DNA from: Owenia fusiformis
Lineage: Eukaryota; Annelida; Polychaeta; Sabellida; Oweniidae
Length of the DNA: 64,000 bases
Direction of reading: 5' to 3'
Assembly: GCA_903813345.2 (NCBI GenBank)
Contig: CAIIXF020000002.1
Coordinates: 26,176,455-26,240,454 of the forward strand
The position numbers and the translations under genes are program-made. This document shows, piece by piece, positions 37,001 to 47,754 of this stretch (position 1 is the stretch's first letter; every line of letters begins with the position of its first letter). The notes under the pieces are model-generated. The model saw only the letters and a program-made list of their open reading frames with translations, ran no database searches and was not told the DNA's origin.

Positions 37001-40000
37001 TTCAATTCTGATATGTCCTTCCTGAAAGTGAAAAATCATCGAAGATAACCATTAAAAAGAACATTTACTCAAATAACTTCCTGGGGTTTTCTCGTCGCAT
37101 TAACATATGATGACACAAAAAGGCGTTGTTACATTCAGATAACATTTTATCTGTCATATCACAAGTACAACAACACGCTGGGCACCATTGTGCAAATCGG
37201 ACCTTAAACGTCTGACGCGTGGATGATGTTATTGGTTACTTTCTAACTTTTGATTATAGTGCTAACAATGTAAACCACGTTTCCTTGCAAGCCCATTTTT
37301 ATTGATATAGTAGCTGTTTCAATTTCTATACCATTCATATAGCAAAGCATATGAAATTGTTTTGATATGGCCAGAGTTAATGCAGTGCTCATTTCTAGTG
37401 GGCTATCATATTAGTTTTTTAGATATCATTTAGGAAGTGATGCACCAACTCTTAGGTTTACATATGGCATGAGGAAAGAAGTTATGTAAGAAACACAAAA
37501 CCTGATTTTCTTTTCCAAATAGTTCTATGATTTAATTCTACAAAGTCTTTTATCTCATTCTAAGTTGACAAGAACTAAAACATTGTTTGCATTGAACGTA
37601 AAGATCAATTGAAAATGATGGTAGCCAATAAGAAATGAACACTGTATTTTGTAGTTTGATATGGTTAAGTATAATTACTTGACTTTTATGTTAGAAAAAA
37701 ACTTTCAGGGGCATCTGAAAGATTTTTGTAGCATTTAGGAAACGTTCTTGACTTGCTCCTCACTCTTCCCAGCCATTTTATCTTTTGGAAAATATATAAG
37801 TTTGAAAATGTTAAAAATAGTGATGGAAACAAATGCTCTTTATTGTGGGTACAAATATCTGATGTTTCGAGTATTGGTTCTCAATTTTTAATTTATTCTT
37901 CAAAATGTATTGTTTTGATTTCAGTATGAATGAAATTTCCATTTCATTCCACACTCTACTATACCTAGCCCCAAGAAATGCATAAGATACACTATTTGTC
38001 TAATTGTATTGCTTACATTTAACAGTCATCCGATAAATCATGAATAAGGAAAAGGAAAATAAAAACAAATAACATAATCATTACTAACAAGCCAAATGGG
38101 TTGCTCATGAACACCAAATGCAAGGTACAGTAGAGTGCATTATTGTCTTGGATTGTAATATAGGTACTTGGAATTGCTATGTTGATGATACACTGATTCT
38201 TTTCAAGTTGCATTATGATTCGGGCCGGGATAGTTTGAGTTTTTTTTTCTTATGACTGATGTACTCTTAGATGTTTTATTTTCCATGCTGTGTTCTGATT
38301 TAAAGAAAGGATATTTTAAGTTCATTAATCAAAAACACATTGTATAGGAGGTAATGTATAATAGTACAATTAAATAATATATAAGCACTAGGGCCAAAGG
38401 GAAAGGTGTTTTGGGATACAAGCTATTTTATCCATCAGTATTATACTGGCATAGTTCTTAATTTAAAATTAATATTGTAAAGCAAATACAAATATATAGT
38501 CATTATCTACCATTAGTTAAAGATAACATTAGTCTGTAGGACAATTAATAGTCACTGGGGTATAAATGCAAAGTATCATTTTATGGAATCCTCAGTACCT
38601 TCTCCATTTCTATAGATTCCATATGACAGTGCAATAATAGTTTACATTCTTGCAGGGAATTTAAATTAGATTTAAAAGTTGGCCTTACCTGGGCCAAAAG
38701 CAATGTGCCGCTGAGATGATAATTCGTTTTTTGAATATGCTTCCACCGCAAATATGCAATTCCCTGTATGTTATCCGGGCCATCCATGGCCAACTATGCG
38801 GAAATGCAGGCTGCCCTCCTACTATCCTACCAAACGCCGGTTTATTAATTTGTAATCCACAGTTAGCGTTCTCGGCCGTGGCTCTCACTTCTGAAATTAA
38901 AAGTCCATGGCGTTCAGTTAATGTAATTCTTTATCACAAACGCGCATCAGTATCGTAATGTTTAAGAAAATGTACATATTTGCAAACAAATAGTTCAGAA
39001 GACAACAGAATCGTCGATTTAATTCCTCACTTAAGTAACGTAAACGGAACTCAAAAACAGTTAAGATCTGCACGTTGATCCCTTTACATTTACGTATAAC
39101 AATAGTGAGGAATTCAATCGACGATTGTCGTCCGTCTTATTTGTTGGCAAACATGTAAATTTTCTAAAACATATGATACTGATTCACGGTTGTGATAAAT
39201 TCTGCCTAAAACGCGTGAAATAAGAAAAAAAGAAAAATCGTATTTTCGACGTTCTGACATGTTGTTCGTTTCGGTAATCAGCGTGATCGAGTGGATCACC
39301 AGTGAGGATGTTCTTAGAGATAATAGAGTCAGTTATGTTGATCATGCTGTGAAAGCAAGAGAACAGAAGTTGTAGCAAAATTAGTTATACTGATTAAATC
39401 CCCGGGTATTTGTATAGCATGGTGTTTAGTCAGATGTACAATAAACGATTAACGTTTTTATTGATAATAAGTCGTCGCTGTATGTGTTAACGATAATTAT
39501 AGCAATTTATCTTCTTACGTACTTTGGCACTTTTTCATTACTTCATTTATCTCCGCCTGGTTCAAACTTTCTTCAAAAAACTGAATGCACGTGAATCTTC
39601 CGTCAAAGAATGCATTATTCTGCAGTGTTTTACCAAGAAACCCTGTGCCAGATATAAGTCCTTTGACAGTCAATAAACTCTGCATTGTAACCTGTTCACC
39701 ATCAACGTACAACGATGCTTCACCCGTGTGTCCATTGTATGTGAATGCGATGTGATACCAAATATGCTCTTTAAAAACAGATTTCCCTTGGAATTTCTCT
39801 ATCTTGATTGAGTCCATCTTTCTGGTCTGGTCAAATTCACCGAACCTCACAAAAATAACACCACCTTTTAGAATCCATATATGAAAACCAACCGTGTCAA
39901 CAGTAGAGAAGTCAACTACGGGACTATCATCTACCAAAGCCTCGATATATATGCAACCGGCGAAAGTCAAACGTTGATCAATCCGTAGAGATGGAATCAT

Positions 40001-43000
40001 TATGTATGTAGTTATTTCTTTGCCACTTGGAAAACGAATCTTGCCAGTTTTCATTGAACCCTTCTTCTCGTTGGTGATTCCATCGGCAAATTTTGCGAAA
40101 TATGATGTGGCGTGATTCCCATTGCCACTCATATCCATTTGGCCATTTTGTTTGTCGAAGAGCCAGGACGCAATAAGATTAGCTATAATAAAAGATTTAA
40201 AAAATGTGCGCAGTTGTCCAATTCAATTTATATTAAGCATCCTCCTAAGCAGGTGTCCAGAATCCGTACCTCCTTCTTTCCCCCTGCTATAAGCAGTTAG
40301 CATTTCCCCGATTCATGTATACATCATCGGTGCATACTTAGATCACGTGATTCGGTTTAATCGGGCGCGTCCAACTTGGTTATAGCAGGGGGTAAAAAGA
40401 AAGAAGATATTCTGGATTTTGAAGCCCTGTGAGCGGAGGATGATATTATATTAAGGGAATATCTATTGTTTCAAATGTAAGACATAAAAGGAGATACAAG
40501 TACTACTGGAATTCAATGAGCTGCTTAGTAAGCAGAAGAGATGTAAAAAGTACAGTACTTCAAACAGTAAAACACACCTTGAATACACCGTCCCATCGCT
40601 GTCAAGATGCCAGTCTCGTTAAGAGCTACTGTGTATGCACTGACGCAAGCAAATAGCATACGTGTTACATCGCCTCCCGTTACTGCTTTACCCAATAAAA
40701 TTTGTTTTGAATCTGTCAAAACATTTCCTTTCAGCTGTATAACTTTCTCTTGAAGGAGTTCACCATTGATGAATTGCTTCATACTTTTTGTTTTCGCATC
40801 AAAGGAGAAACTAATGTAAAGCCATTGCTTGTGGACAAATATGCTATCTTTTGACCTTAACTCGTATGTATCGCCCGTAGATGTCGTTATGGTAGTTATT
40901 AGCTTTGCACTTATCATCTTTATTGATACCATCTCCTTGTTGGTTGTAGATGCATCCAATATATAACCATTCAATTGCTTCCTTCTAGGGCTCACGTACA
41001 GCAACCATGTGAAACTACCATCAAAACTCAATAATCTATTTTGATTTTGAATCCTGAAATAAAACACCATCATGCTAAGTATGGGATGGCTAACGGGAAT
41101 GCTATACCCCGTTTATGTATTTGGCTACCAAAAAGCCCCTTTAGGACCACGCGTTTACCGATTTATGTTTGGAGATCTAAAGCAATTGATCAAGTATAAT
41201 ATGCAAACATGAACAGGCTTTTTAATGGCCTGTGATCATCCTCATCCGATCACAGAGCTTCAAGATCCAGGATATCGTCTTTCTCTTTCCCACATGGGGG
41301 GAGGGGCTATGGATTCATGTGATCTCAGGTTGTTCCGTGTACGGATGAGGAGTGTATGCATTGCCATTGAAAAGTCTATAGTTAACGTATCAGTATCTAG
41401 GAAATGAATCTAAAACAACAATCAGGTAACAATCTACAATCACATGATTGTATTATTTTAAACGAAGACAAATATATTTGAAATATTATAACACGATTTT
41501 TTCATTGTAGGTTCAGTAATATTGTAATTGTCAATTTTACTTCAGTAATGTAATTGTCAATTTTACTTCAGTAATGTAATTGTCAATTTTACTTCAGTAA
41601 AGTAATTGCCAATTTTACTTCTGATCAGTAATGTAATTTTCATTTTTACTTCAGTAATGTAATTGTCAATTTTACTTCAGTAATGTAATTTTCATTTTTA
41701 CTTCAGTAATGTAATTTTCATTTTTACTTCAGTGATGTAAATGTCAATTTTACTTCAGTAATGTAATTTTCATTTTTACTTCAGTAAAGCATTTGTTAAT
41801 TTTACTTCAGTTATGTAATTGTCAATTTTACTTCAGTAAAGTAATTGTCAATTTTACTACAGTAATGTAATTGCCAATTTTACTTCAGTAATATAATTGT
41901 CAATTTTACTTTACTAAAGTAATTATCAATTTTACTTCAGTTATGTAATTGCCAATTTTACTTCAGTAATGTAATTGTCAATTTTACTTCAGTAAAGTAA
42001 TTGCCAATTTTACTTCTGATCAGTAATGTAATTTTCATTTTTACTTCAGTAATGTAATTGTCAATTTTACTTCAGTAATGTAATTTTCATTTTTACTTCA
42101 GTAATGTAATTTTCATTTTTACTTCAGTGATGTAAATGTCAATTTTACTTCAGTAATGTAATTTTCATTTTTACTTCAGTAAAGCATTTGTTAATTTTAC
42201 TTCAGTTATGTAATTGTCAATTTTACTTCAGTAAAGTAATTGTCAATTTTACTACAGTAATGTAATTGCCAATTTTACTTCAGTAATATAATTGTCAATT
42301 TTACTTTACTAAAGTAATTATCAATTTTACTTCAGTTATGTAATTGCCAATTTTACTTCAGTAAAGTAACTGTCAATTTTACTCTGAACAAGCTACATAT
42401 TCTCCTTACGCAATTGATGAATCACTCGCCGTCGATACCTGGATCGCATCCTGCATCCCTCCTTGAACCCCGTCGCCGTATTTGATTGAGTTCAGAACAG
42501 CATCTTCAACTTTAACTGTGCTACCCGTTGAAGGGTTGTGAAAATGTTCTGCAAAGTTCTTTCCTTGGTCTTGTCTATTTAGCGGCCAATATCCAACATG
42601 AGATGCTATAAAGCAAAATGTTCTAATTAGTTCCAGGGTCATCATAGATTTTGATTTGTACATATGAAGCAACAGATCGAGAGATATTCATAACATACAA
42701 GACATGCTTACATTTAAATCATGCCTTTTATTTATTGATTATAGGTATTCTTTAGAACAGTTAACACTATAATTGAATTGAATTAAATGCATCTGTAATT
42801 CCCGATGCCTCAGTCATATTTGCTCTACGGCGACCATGTGTCGACCATAATTTCCAGAAATCAGTAAATTCTACTGAAACCGTAAAAATGAATGGTCTAA
42901 ATACGGCATTTTCAGTCTTTATATGCTGTAGAGTCGCCATAGAAGTTTTAACTTGTATAGATTACTTGTTCTTTATTACAGTCACCAGAGGAGTTAGATA

Positions 43001-46000
43001 AACCGTAGCCAAACATAGGAAAGATTCCACTGTAGCTTTCTGTCTTCACGAAATCAAAATACGCCGTACAGCTACCGTAGCAAATGGAACTGCTAAAATA
43101 TCTGGCCCTAGAGTTTCCACGGCAACCGTAGAATGGCGGGCGTAAAACTAAAACATCGTACGGACGTACGATTTTGGTTTTAGCTGTCGCATGCTACGGT
43201 TGCTATGAGACGTATTTTAAATTTGTCGTGACAGAACATCTGCAGTCAACGTACGACCTTAAGAGAGATGAGCTACGGTTTTCTGAGCTTGCCCCTACGG
43301 CGGGAGTGAATTTGACAAATACCAAGGCAGACAAACTGAAGAATTTTACATGACATTTACTTACAAAAGGGAAGACTTATTCAAAAATAGTACTCGGTAT
43401 ATAGTATCAAGTAGAACATCAACCCCTTACGTAAACATTTCGTCTCTGCTTCATCGCCTATATCTGCAGGTGCTGTTATGTCAAAGCGGGAACGCCCAAC
43501 CAGTTTGAATCCGGGTTTGCACCATACAACAAAAGTACAAGGAGTATCACCTTCACCGACAAATCCATTTTCGGGCGCCTTTGGTTTTTCAGCAGGAGAC
43601 GTGGCGTCTTCTACGAAACAGGATGAGTTCATTTGTAAAATATCTGCATTTTCCATAAGATTTGTGTTTTATTTTATTTTATTTTTCTAGGATTTAATAG
43701 TGTTTTTATATGTTCCACCAAATAATCAGAATCATATAAGGCAGCAATGAATGTAAATAAAACTATGAGCATTTTACTCGATTGTTAAAAGTTATTACAC
43801 AAACTTTTTGCTCATTTGGCAAGGACACAATTTTGAGATGAAACACTTTTTTCAAACTTACCAACACAAGACCTAATACCAGGTAATCCAGGGATTCCTT
43901 GTACAGTGTTCTTTATCAATATAATGTTCGATTTCCATTCCTTTGCGATAGATTTCAGATTTTTGACACACTTGGTCCATGACTTCAAGTTCCTCTTTTC
44001 TTTTCGAGGGATCTTCTTCTTCCACTTTTTAAGAACGCCGTTAAAAATGTCAGATTTTGACAATATACTCTCGGTATTTTCCAAGTTTTTATTTTGTTTA
44101 TAAAAATTATGATTTTGAACTATAGATTCCAAGGGATTTAATAAATTGTATGCATCAGATTCCATATCAGAGTCGCTAGAATCGGAAGCTATAAATCGTT
44201 GCAAGGATGTTTTACACTTTTGAAACTGTTTTTTGAATGATTCGAACAGGTCTTCATTGGCTTGAATTTTTCCTATGATAATATTAATATCAATCTTTAT
44301 GGTGTTGAATGTTCTTTTATAGGTTTTCATCATTGGCACCTTATATATACTATCAACTCTGGATTTCATAGATTCCAAAAATATTTTGAGTTGGCTATCG
44401 GTATGCATATTGAAAATATCGTCATCGTCCTTGACTTCATCTATATCGACTTTGAGCTGTGTAAACACGCCGAATGCCTGCTCCATGGACATTGGTTGTG
44501 TCCGTGCCACATTGGTACATATGCAAAGTAGCAATAACAAAGCAACTGTGATCCCACCTCCTAAATAAAAAGCATTTAATTTATCATAGTACTACAACTG
44601 TAGTATTAGAACACAGTTTGCCTTTACGTTAAGTTTAAATAGCACATCGATAGAAATATCAACATATCTCCAAAATGGCAATACAGTCAGGTTCAGTAAC
44701 CAAGTTCACATTCGAAATTCGTATGTTCATCAATATTTACTAAGAATGGTGCCACGATTGAAGTAAACCTCTTGGATATTATTTTCAATATACCAATCAG
44801 CAAACGTGTCAATGATAATTTTGATGTTCTGTTACATATTGGTGAAGTAATTTTGAAGGTATGGCCTAAATTTCCCATATGTCCCTGTATATATACCCCC
44901 TACTTCAAAAGATGTATGTTATTTGTCATTTTTTATCATGAACCAACCATATTATGTATTTTTTCTTGTTTACATATAGAATGAACTTTCTGTTTTTGAA
45001 TATAGACAGATGGTACTGTATTTATTTTTCATGATATGGAGCAAACGAAGGCGTGTCAATTAACCCTGTTATATCCTACATACTTATATTTCAAGGGTAG
45101 TTTTGAAGAATAATCAAGAAAATCAATGTTTTCAAATAGATTTATCCTTGTCAAGGAAGGAAAATGAGGATATGCGGTTTGAAAAACTAACACCATGTTT
45201 CAAGTTCTTACAATTTTTGGTTGAAGCAATTATTTTGAAAGTTGTAATTTTGAATGTAATCTCCTACTCAATGAAAATAGTTGATATTTGTGAAGTTTTT
45301 CTTTCGGAATACATTGCTCGATTACAGAACCTTGCCTTGTTCTAGATGCACGAAAGGTGTATTGTTAATACTTGACGTCGTTCGGATATTTGGATGTGAT
45401 TGACGTTTTCCTTAATCTCCTACCACTGTAACTTCCAACTTAATTTTTGAAAGCCAAATATGATAGTCACGAATTGAGATTTAAGTCACACGTTGATGCA
45501 TACATCATATGTGTACATTAACTGTCGAATACACGCCGACTTACATTTATATAAATATCCAAAGTTTATCTCAAATCATCAATGCTCGAAACGGTTTATC
45601 ATTTAACCTGGCGAGTCTAATGTTTCATTTTTAATTTATGATTATGGTATCGGATTTGAGTATGATTTTAGATGAGGCTCAAACAAATCAATGAAGTTGC
45701 ATGAAACCTTTTGTGAAAATTCGAACGATTTTTCAAGAACCCTCCTTCAAAAGTGTTACCAAAGTGCTCCCCTGGAATGGAAATGTCGTCTTGTGCAATC
45801 AAAATAAATGGCGGGTGGTTTAAATTTGTTCTTGAGTTTATAGCTTACATCTCTAAATTTCAAAACATATCGCCTCATTGAAAGGCACATGCAGTTTTTG
45901 GCGATCTATAATTGTCGACTCATGTTTAAAAGCCATGAAAACAAGGTTGATCGTTAAACATTGACCCAGTTACTGTCTATTTATAATGGGATCACTGAGA

Positions 46001-46866
46001 AAAATATTATTAATAACTTAAATCGTTAACATTTATGTTGTATTCCAAGAAACTTATCAATTTAGAAATGCAAAATGTTCAATTATAAAAATGGTACATG
46101 TAGAGAACAATGTTTACAAAATTATCTAAAACAGAGATATTTAACATTCGTTGGCATATGTGTCAGTGAGTAAATAAGAAGAATATGCTTTTGATTCTAT
46201 ATCTTGTCCCCAAAGGAATTTGTTTATGAGCGGTATACCTTAACGTACTTTTATCATCCCGAACTCAAACATTTCGAATACTTATTTCGCGAACGCTTCG
46301 TTGAGAATGGATTCCAGATGTACTCAAAATTAATACGTTATAATGTGCATCATCTTAGTATCCACCGCACTAATTATTTTGGAAATCAAAGATGTACGAT
46401 TTTTGAGTCAACGTGTGATATGAGAATGGATTGTTTCTTTATACTTAGAACTGTAGAATCATATTTTGGGATATTTCGGGTTGGTTTTCATTATGACAGG
46501 ATGTTCAGATTTCCTGTTTGGGGCATACTCAATATTTCAAATATCTAATAGCAGACAAAGGCATCTTATGTCAAACAACAAAGAGATTTGCCCCAAGTCT
46601 CATACTCGCCTCTTGGGGAATAGGGTAGAAAACAATACATTCTATGTAAATAAATATTATTCATATATACATTTGCAACGAAAACCGTCCATTTTTGAAG
46701 TGGCATAATCTTGTTAAAAATATACATCTTTCCAAATCGGTTTACTATACTGTTTTAGATATTATATCTTGTGATACAATTATCGGTGATAATCGAATAA
46801 GAAATGCGTTAATTTGTTAATTAAAATGATATTAGGCTATATTGAGTTTTACTTACTCTTCTTCAT
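30187..46866 (-). CDS. Gene A: secreted LamG-LamG-trypsin-(Thr linker)-lysozyme-lysozyme protein, 1334 aa, 18 exons
   Basis: Exons: 46866-46857, 44560-43862, 43643-43431, 42605-42410, 41053-40578, 40182-39523, 38890-38689, 37021-36867, 36466-36365, 35652-35510, 35122-34741, 34494-34454, 33545-33407, 32978-32867, 32249-32155, 31099-31071, 30913-30799, 30422-30187. They total 4005 nt, every junction GT-AG with matching phase and no stop, which is strong evidence for one chain. Domain order: signal peptide ([19 protein letters not shown]), helical N-domain, sushi-like module, two LamG domains, trypsin-like protease with activation site, Thr-rich linker, two i-type lysozyme (destabilase) domains. 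The protein should be secreted as a zymogen. An immune or digestive effector is inference. Gene B has the same protease-to-lysozyme exon plan. Only RNA data can exclude alternative shorter transcripts. Confidence 0.85.
31200..32030. repeat. Cluster of long palindromes in a gene A intron
   Basis: At least four inverted repeats lie in the intron 31100-32154. (1) TTATCGTATGATC near 31208 with GATCATACGATAA near 31350. (2) A perfect ~41 bp arm starting GTTATTGAATGATTTGAAGT at 31377 and ending with its complement near 31513, loop ~55 bp. (3) AGCGGGCAGATATA/TATATCTGCCCGCT at 31563-31592. (4) TTCAGGATATTGGGATTATC at about 31898 with GATAATCCCAATATCCTGAA ending near 32007. No transposase is seen. Several short MITE copies are the likely source. 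Confidence 0.8.
32155..34494 (-). CDS. Gene A exons 12-15: first i-type lysozyme/destabilase domain
   Basis: Exons 34494-34454, 33545-33407, 32978-32867, 32249-32155, about residues 1080-1208. Motifs in order: [49 protein letters not shown]. These match invertebrate-type lysozymes, which cleave peptidoglycan and, in leech destabilase, also isopeptide bonds. The Asp three residues after the conserved Cys is kept (KCFKD), but the position of the catalytic Glu is Val (C-Q-A-S-V-N-G-C). Muramidase activity is therefore doubtful; binding may remain. Confidence 0.85.
32439..32648. mobile_element. MITE, ~210 bp
   Basis: ATACTGTATAAGTGGTA at 32439 and its complement TACCACTTATACAGTAT ending at 32648 are terminal inverted repeats. 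The interior is AT-rich, with CCTAATTTTAATTTTCC and GGAAAATTAAAT-like subterminal blocks. It lies in the gene A intron between exons 14 and 15. Confidence 0.8.
33080..33335. mobile_element. MITE family X, copy 1
   Basis: Ends CATCCTCCGATCACAGGGCTTC and GGAGGCAGGGAGGATG. Subterminal CCCCCTGCTATAACCAAG and CTTATAGCAGGGGG pair as inverted repeats. About 80% of it recurs in opposite orientation at 40238-40442, and a shorter relative lies at 41238-41352. In the gene A intron between exons 13 and 14. Confidence 0.8.
33594..34084. mobile_element. MITE with a second MITE nested inside
   Basis: Outer ends TATAGGGTGTCAAATGAATAT (33594) and ATTTATTTGACACCTTGTATA (to 34084), with AGAGGGA-type continuation on both arms. 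Within it, 33651-33925 has its own ends AGGCGTAACCAGG and CCTGGCTACGCCT plus G-rich subterminal tracts, so the inner element inserted into the outer one. Both are in the gene A intron between exons 12 and 13. Confidence 0.75.
34741..38890 (-). CDS. Gene A exons 7-11: trypsin-like serine protease domain plus Thr-rich linker
   Basis: Exons 38890-38689, 37021-36867, 36466-36365, 35652-35510, 35122-34741. Activation site A-F-G-R|I-V-G-G (R773-I774), with Cys762 before it able to tether the propeptide. Triad: His814 in SAAHC, Asp863 in DNDIALV, Ser955 in GDSGGP. Asp949 in IDTCSGDSGG corresponds to residue 189, so cleavage after Arg/Lys is expected. VSWGEG is present. After K-W-I-K the chain becomes a ~70-residue Thr/Pro/Ser run (codons at 34954-34760), likely O-glycosylated, then T-L-R-G-I leads into the first lysozyme exon. 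The family cuts extracellular substrates; the target is unknown. Confidence 0.9.
34760..34954 (-). repeat. Coding (ACN)n repeat: Thr-rich linker of gene A
   Basis: ACT/ACC trinucleotide runs encode a Thr/Pro/Ser linker between protease and lysozyme domains. Purine-pyrimidine strand bias makes the complementary Val-rich frame (34716-34946, +) open by chance. Gene B has a linker about half as long (60852-60765). Confidence 0.9.
37952..38137. mobile_element. MITE family Y, copy 1 (gene A intron)
   Basis: Terminal inverted repeats CACTCTACTATACCT and AGGTACAGTAGAGTG. The interior contains ATAAAAACAAATAACATAAT and GCCAAATGGGTTGCTCATGA. A second copy with the same interior occurs at 57323-57539 in gene B. 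It lies in the intron between gene A exons 7 and 8. Confidence 0.85.
38946..39184. mobile_element. Foldback MITE, ~240 bp
   Basis: ATCAGTATCGTAATGTTTAAG...ATCGTCGATTTAATTCCTCAC on the left pairs with GTGAGGAATTCAATCGACGAT...TTCTAAAACATATGATACTGAT on the right. It lies in the intron separating the second LamG exon from the first protease exon of gene A. Confidence 0.8.
39523..40182 (-). CDS. Gene A exon 6: second LamG (concanavalin-like) domain
   Basis: One exon, about residues 532-751. It has [50 protein letters not shown] (shown in parts: W-Y-H-I-A-F-T-Y-N and L-Y-V-D-G) and a closing F-T-C-I-Q-F. These are the standard strands of a Laminin_G_3 fold. The exon ends KKCQ-A|GTACGT in phase 1 and joins the protease exon at 38890. 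Confidence 0.8.
40238..40442. mobile_element. MITE family X, copy 2 (inverted relative to copy 1)
   Basis: Starts CATCCTCCTAAGCAGGTGTCC and ends GAAGCCCTGTGAGCGGAGGATG. The body matches 33080-33335 in reverse complement, including CCCCCTGCTATAAGCAGTTAGC and AATCGGGCGCGTCCAACTTGG. In the gene A intron between exons 5 and 6. Confidence 0.85.
40578..42605 (-). CDS. Gene A exons 4-5: first LamG (concanavalin-like) domain
   Basis: Exons 42605-42410 and 41053-40578 encode about residues 308-531. They open with H-V-G-Y-W-P-L-N, the usual start of LamG/pentraxin-like jelly rolls. [31 protein letters not shown] and K-Q-I-L-L-G follow at the expected spacing. The intron between the exons is filled by a tandem repeat array. 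Role: probable carbohydrate or protein recognition. Confidence 0.75.
41238..41352. mobile_element. MITE family X, short related copy
   Basis: CATCCTCATCCGATCACAGAGCTTC with AAGATCCAGGATATCGTCTT follows the order of copy 1, then is truncated and closes with CGGATGAGGAGTG. In the gene A intron between exons 4 and 5. Confidence 0.6.
41515..42385. repeat. 26 bp minisatellite with ~395 bp higher-order repeat
   Basis: About 33 tandem copies of CAGTAATGTAATTGTCAATTTTACTT with variants (TTTTCATTTT, GCCAATTTT, AAAGTAATT). A marked variant, ACTTCTGATCAGTAATG, occurs at about 41616 and 42012. The same order of variants follows both, so a ~395 bp block was duplicated as a unit. The array stops about 25 bp from the donor of gene A exon 4. 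Confidence 0.9.
43431..43643 (-). CDS. Gene A exon 3: sushi (CCP)-like module
   Basis: Encodes about residues 237-307 with four cysteines: [24 protein letters not shown] and ETKCL. The C.PGF.L.G block, the preceding P-E-N-G-F and four-cysteine spacing fit a short complement-control (sushi) module, but it is atypical. Both boundary introns are phase 1, as is usual for this module type. Sushi modules in secreted proteases commonly mediate binding. Confidence 0.6.
43862..44560 (-). CDS. Gene A exon 2: signal peptide core and helical N-terminal domain
   Basis: Encodes residues 4-236. After the hydrophobic core and likely cleavage near ART-QP come about 215 residues that are Lys/Asp/Glu-rich, predicted mostly helical, with four cysteines (F-Q-K-C-K-T, S-W-T-K-C-V-K, R-S-C-V and the leader) and an acidic Ser-Asp patch ([12 protein letters not shown]). 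It ends with a short G-I-P-G-L-P-G-I stretch. I do not recognise the domain. Being in frame with the rest, it may serve oligomerisation or anchoring. Confidence 0.75.
44561..46856 (-). other. Gene A intron 1 (2.3 kb), no other gene seen
   Basis: Bounded by A|GTAAGT at 46856-46855 and TTATTTAG at 44562-44561. ORFs at 44772, 45103, 46204 and 46466 have no motif, splice partners or consistent codon use. An enhancer role is possible but nothing in the sequence shows it. Confidence 0.5.
46857..46866 (-). CDS. Gene A exon 1: start codon exon
   Basis: ATG AAG AAG A|GTAAGT. Only ten coding bases, chosen because joining them to the exon at 44560 yields [16 protein letters not shown], a textbook signal peptide, whereas that exon alone has no ATG before its hydrophobic core. 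A two-codon upstream ORF (ATG CCA TAA) overlaps this start: its stop TAA shares bases with the ATG. Confidence 0.65.
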
Positions 46867-47754
46867 TATGGCATCTTGCTTTTCCTTGAAAATGTTTGAT
46901 GTTCATCTGATATCTATCCGTGTGGATTAAAAAAAAGTATACACGTTTCCGAACGTGGCAAAAATTAAACAATTAATATGACGTGCCGTTAAAATACAAT
47001 AGAACAAAGACAAGTAAATATTATAAAATGCCATATACATGCGTAAATGCAGTTAGAGTATTCGTTTCTGTTTCTGCTTCACAGGCTATTATTATGAGAA
47101 AATATATGTGGCATTTAGACGGATACAAAGTGACTGAAACAATAGAAATAAATTAATATGTAATTGATATGAATATCTACAAGCTATGGTTTTAAGGCTT
47201 ACATTACTTGTAATGTTGACTGATCAGTTAGGGAGGGGATATTATGTTTCTATTTATTTCCTAATTTTTCCTAATGACACTTCGATCATATTCTTTTCGA
47301 GTGTTGTTGCACATTCTTAATTCTGCAACTAGATTTTGGCACTTACTTTGTTAACACACACATTTGTCCATGCGTTTCAGAGGAGCTTTGTATGTGTAAA
47401 GGAGCTGCCTTGACTAAAAAGACAATCACTAACAATTGCGTCCTACTGACGATTTGTAATTAAGCAATTATTTCAATCAAATAGTTGACGTTCATACTGA
47501 AAGTGTGTGCATGATTAGCACCGTATGTTGTAAGACCAGCACTTTTATTATAAAATTAGAGTAACACACGTTTGACCCATTTTATTTTATTTTATTAGCA
47601 TATAGTTGTCCTTGGCATAAATCGCACATCGCTATGTTAAATCATTAAAATTCAATTAGCAACACTTATTGATGTTTATATGTATATTCTAATGTGTACT
47701 TCTTTAGAAACAATGCATGTCTCAATCAGCGGATATTGGGAATCGTAGTTGAAG

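Noticed and set aside
41515-42385. CRISPR-like regular repeats
   Set aside because: The 26 bp units are directly adjacent with no unique spacers, and the context is an animal intron.
46204-46708. Overlapping plus-strand ORFs of 114 and 80 aa
   Set aside because: Inside gene A intron 1 on the opposite strand, no recognisable domain, composition like the surrounding AT-rich DNA.
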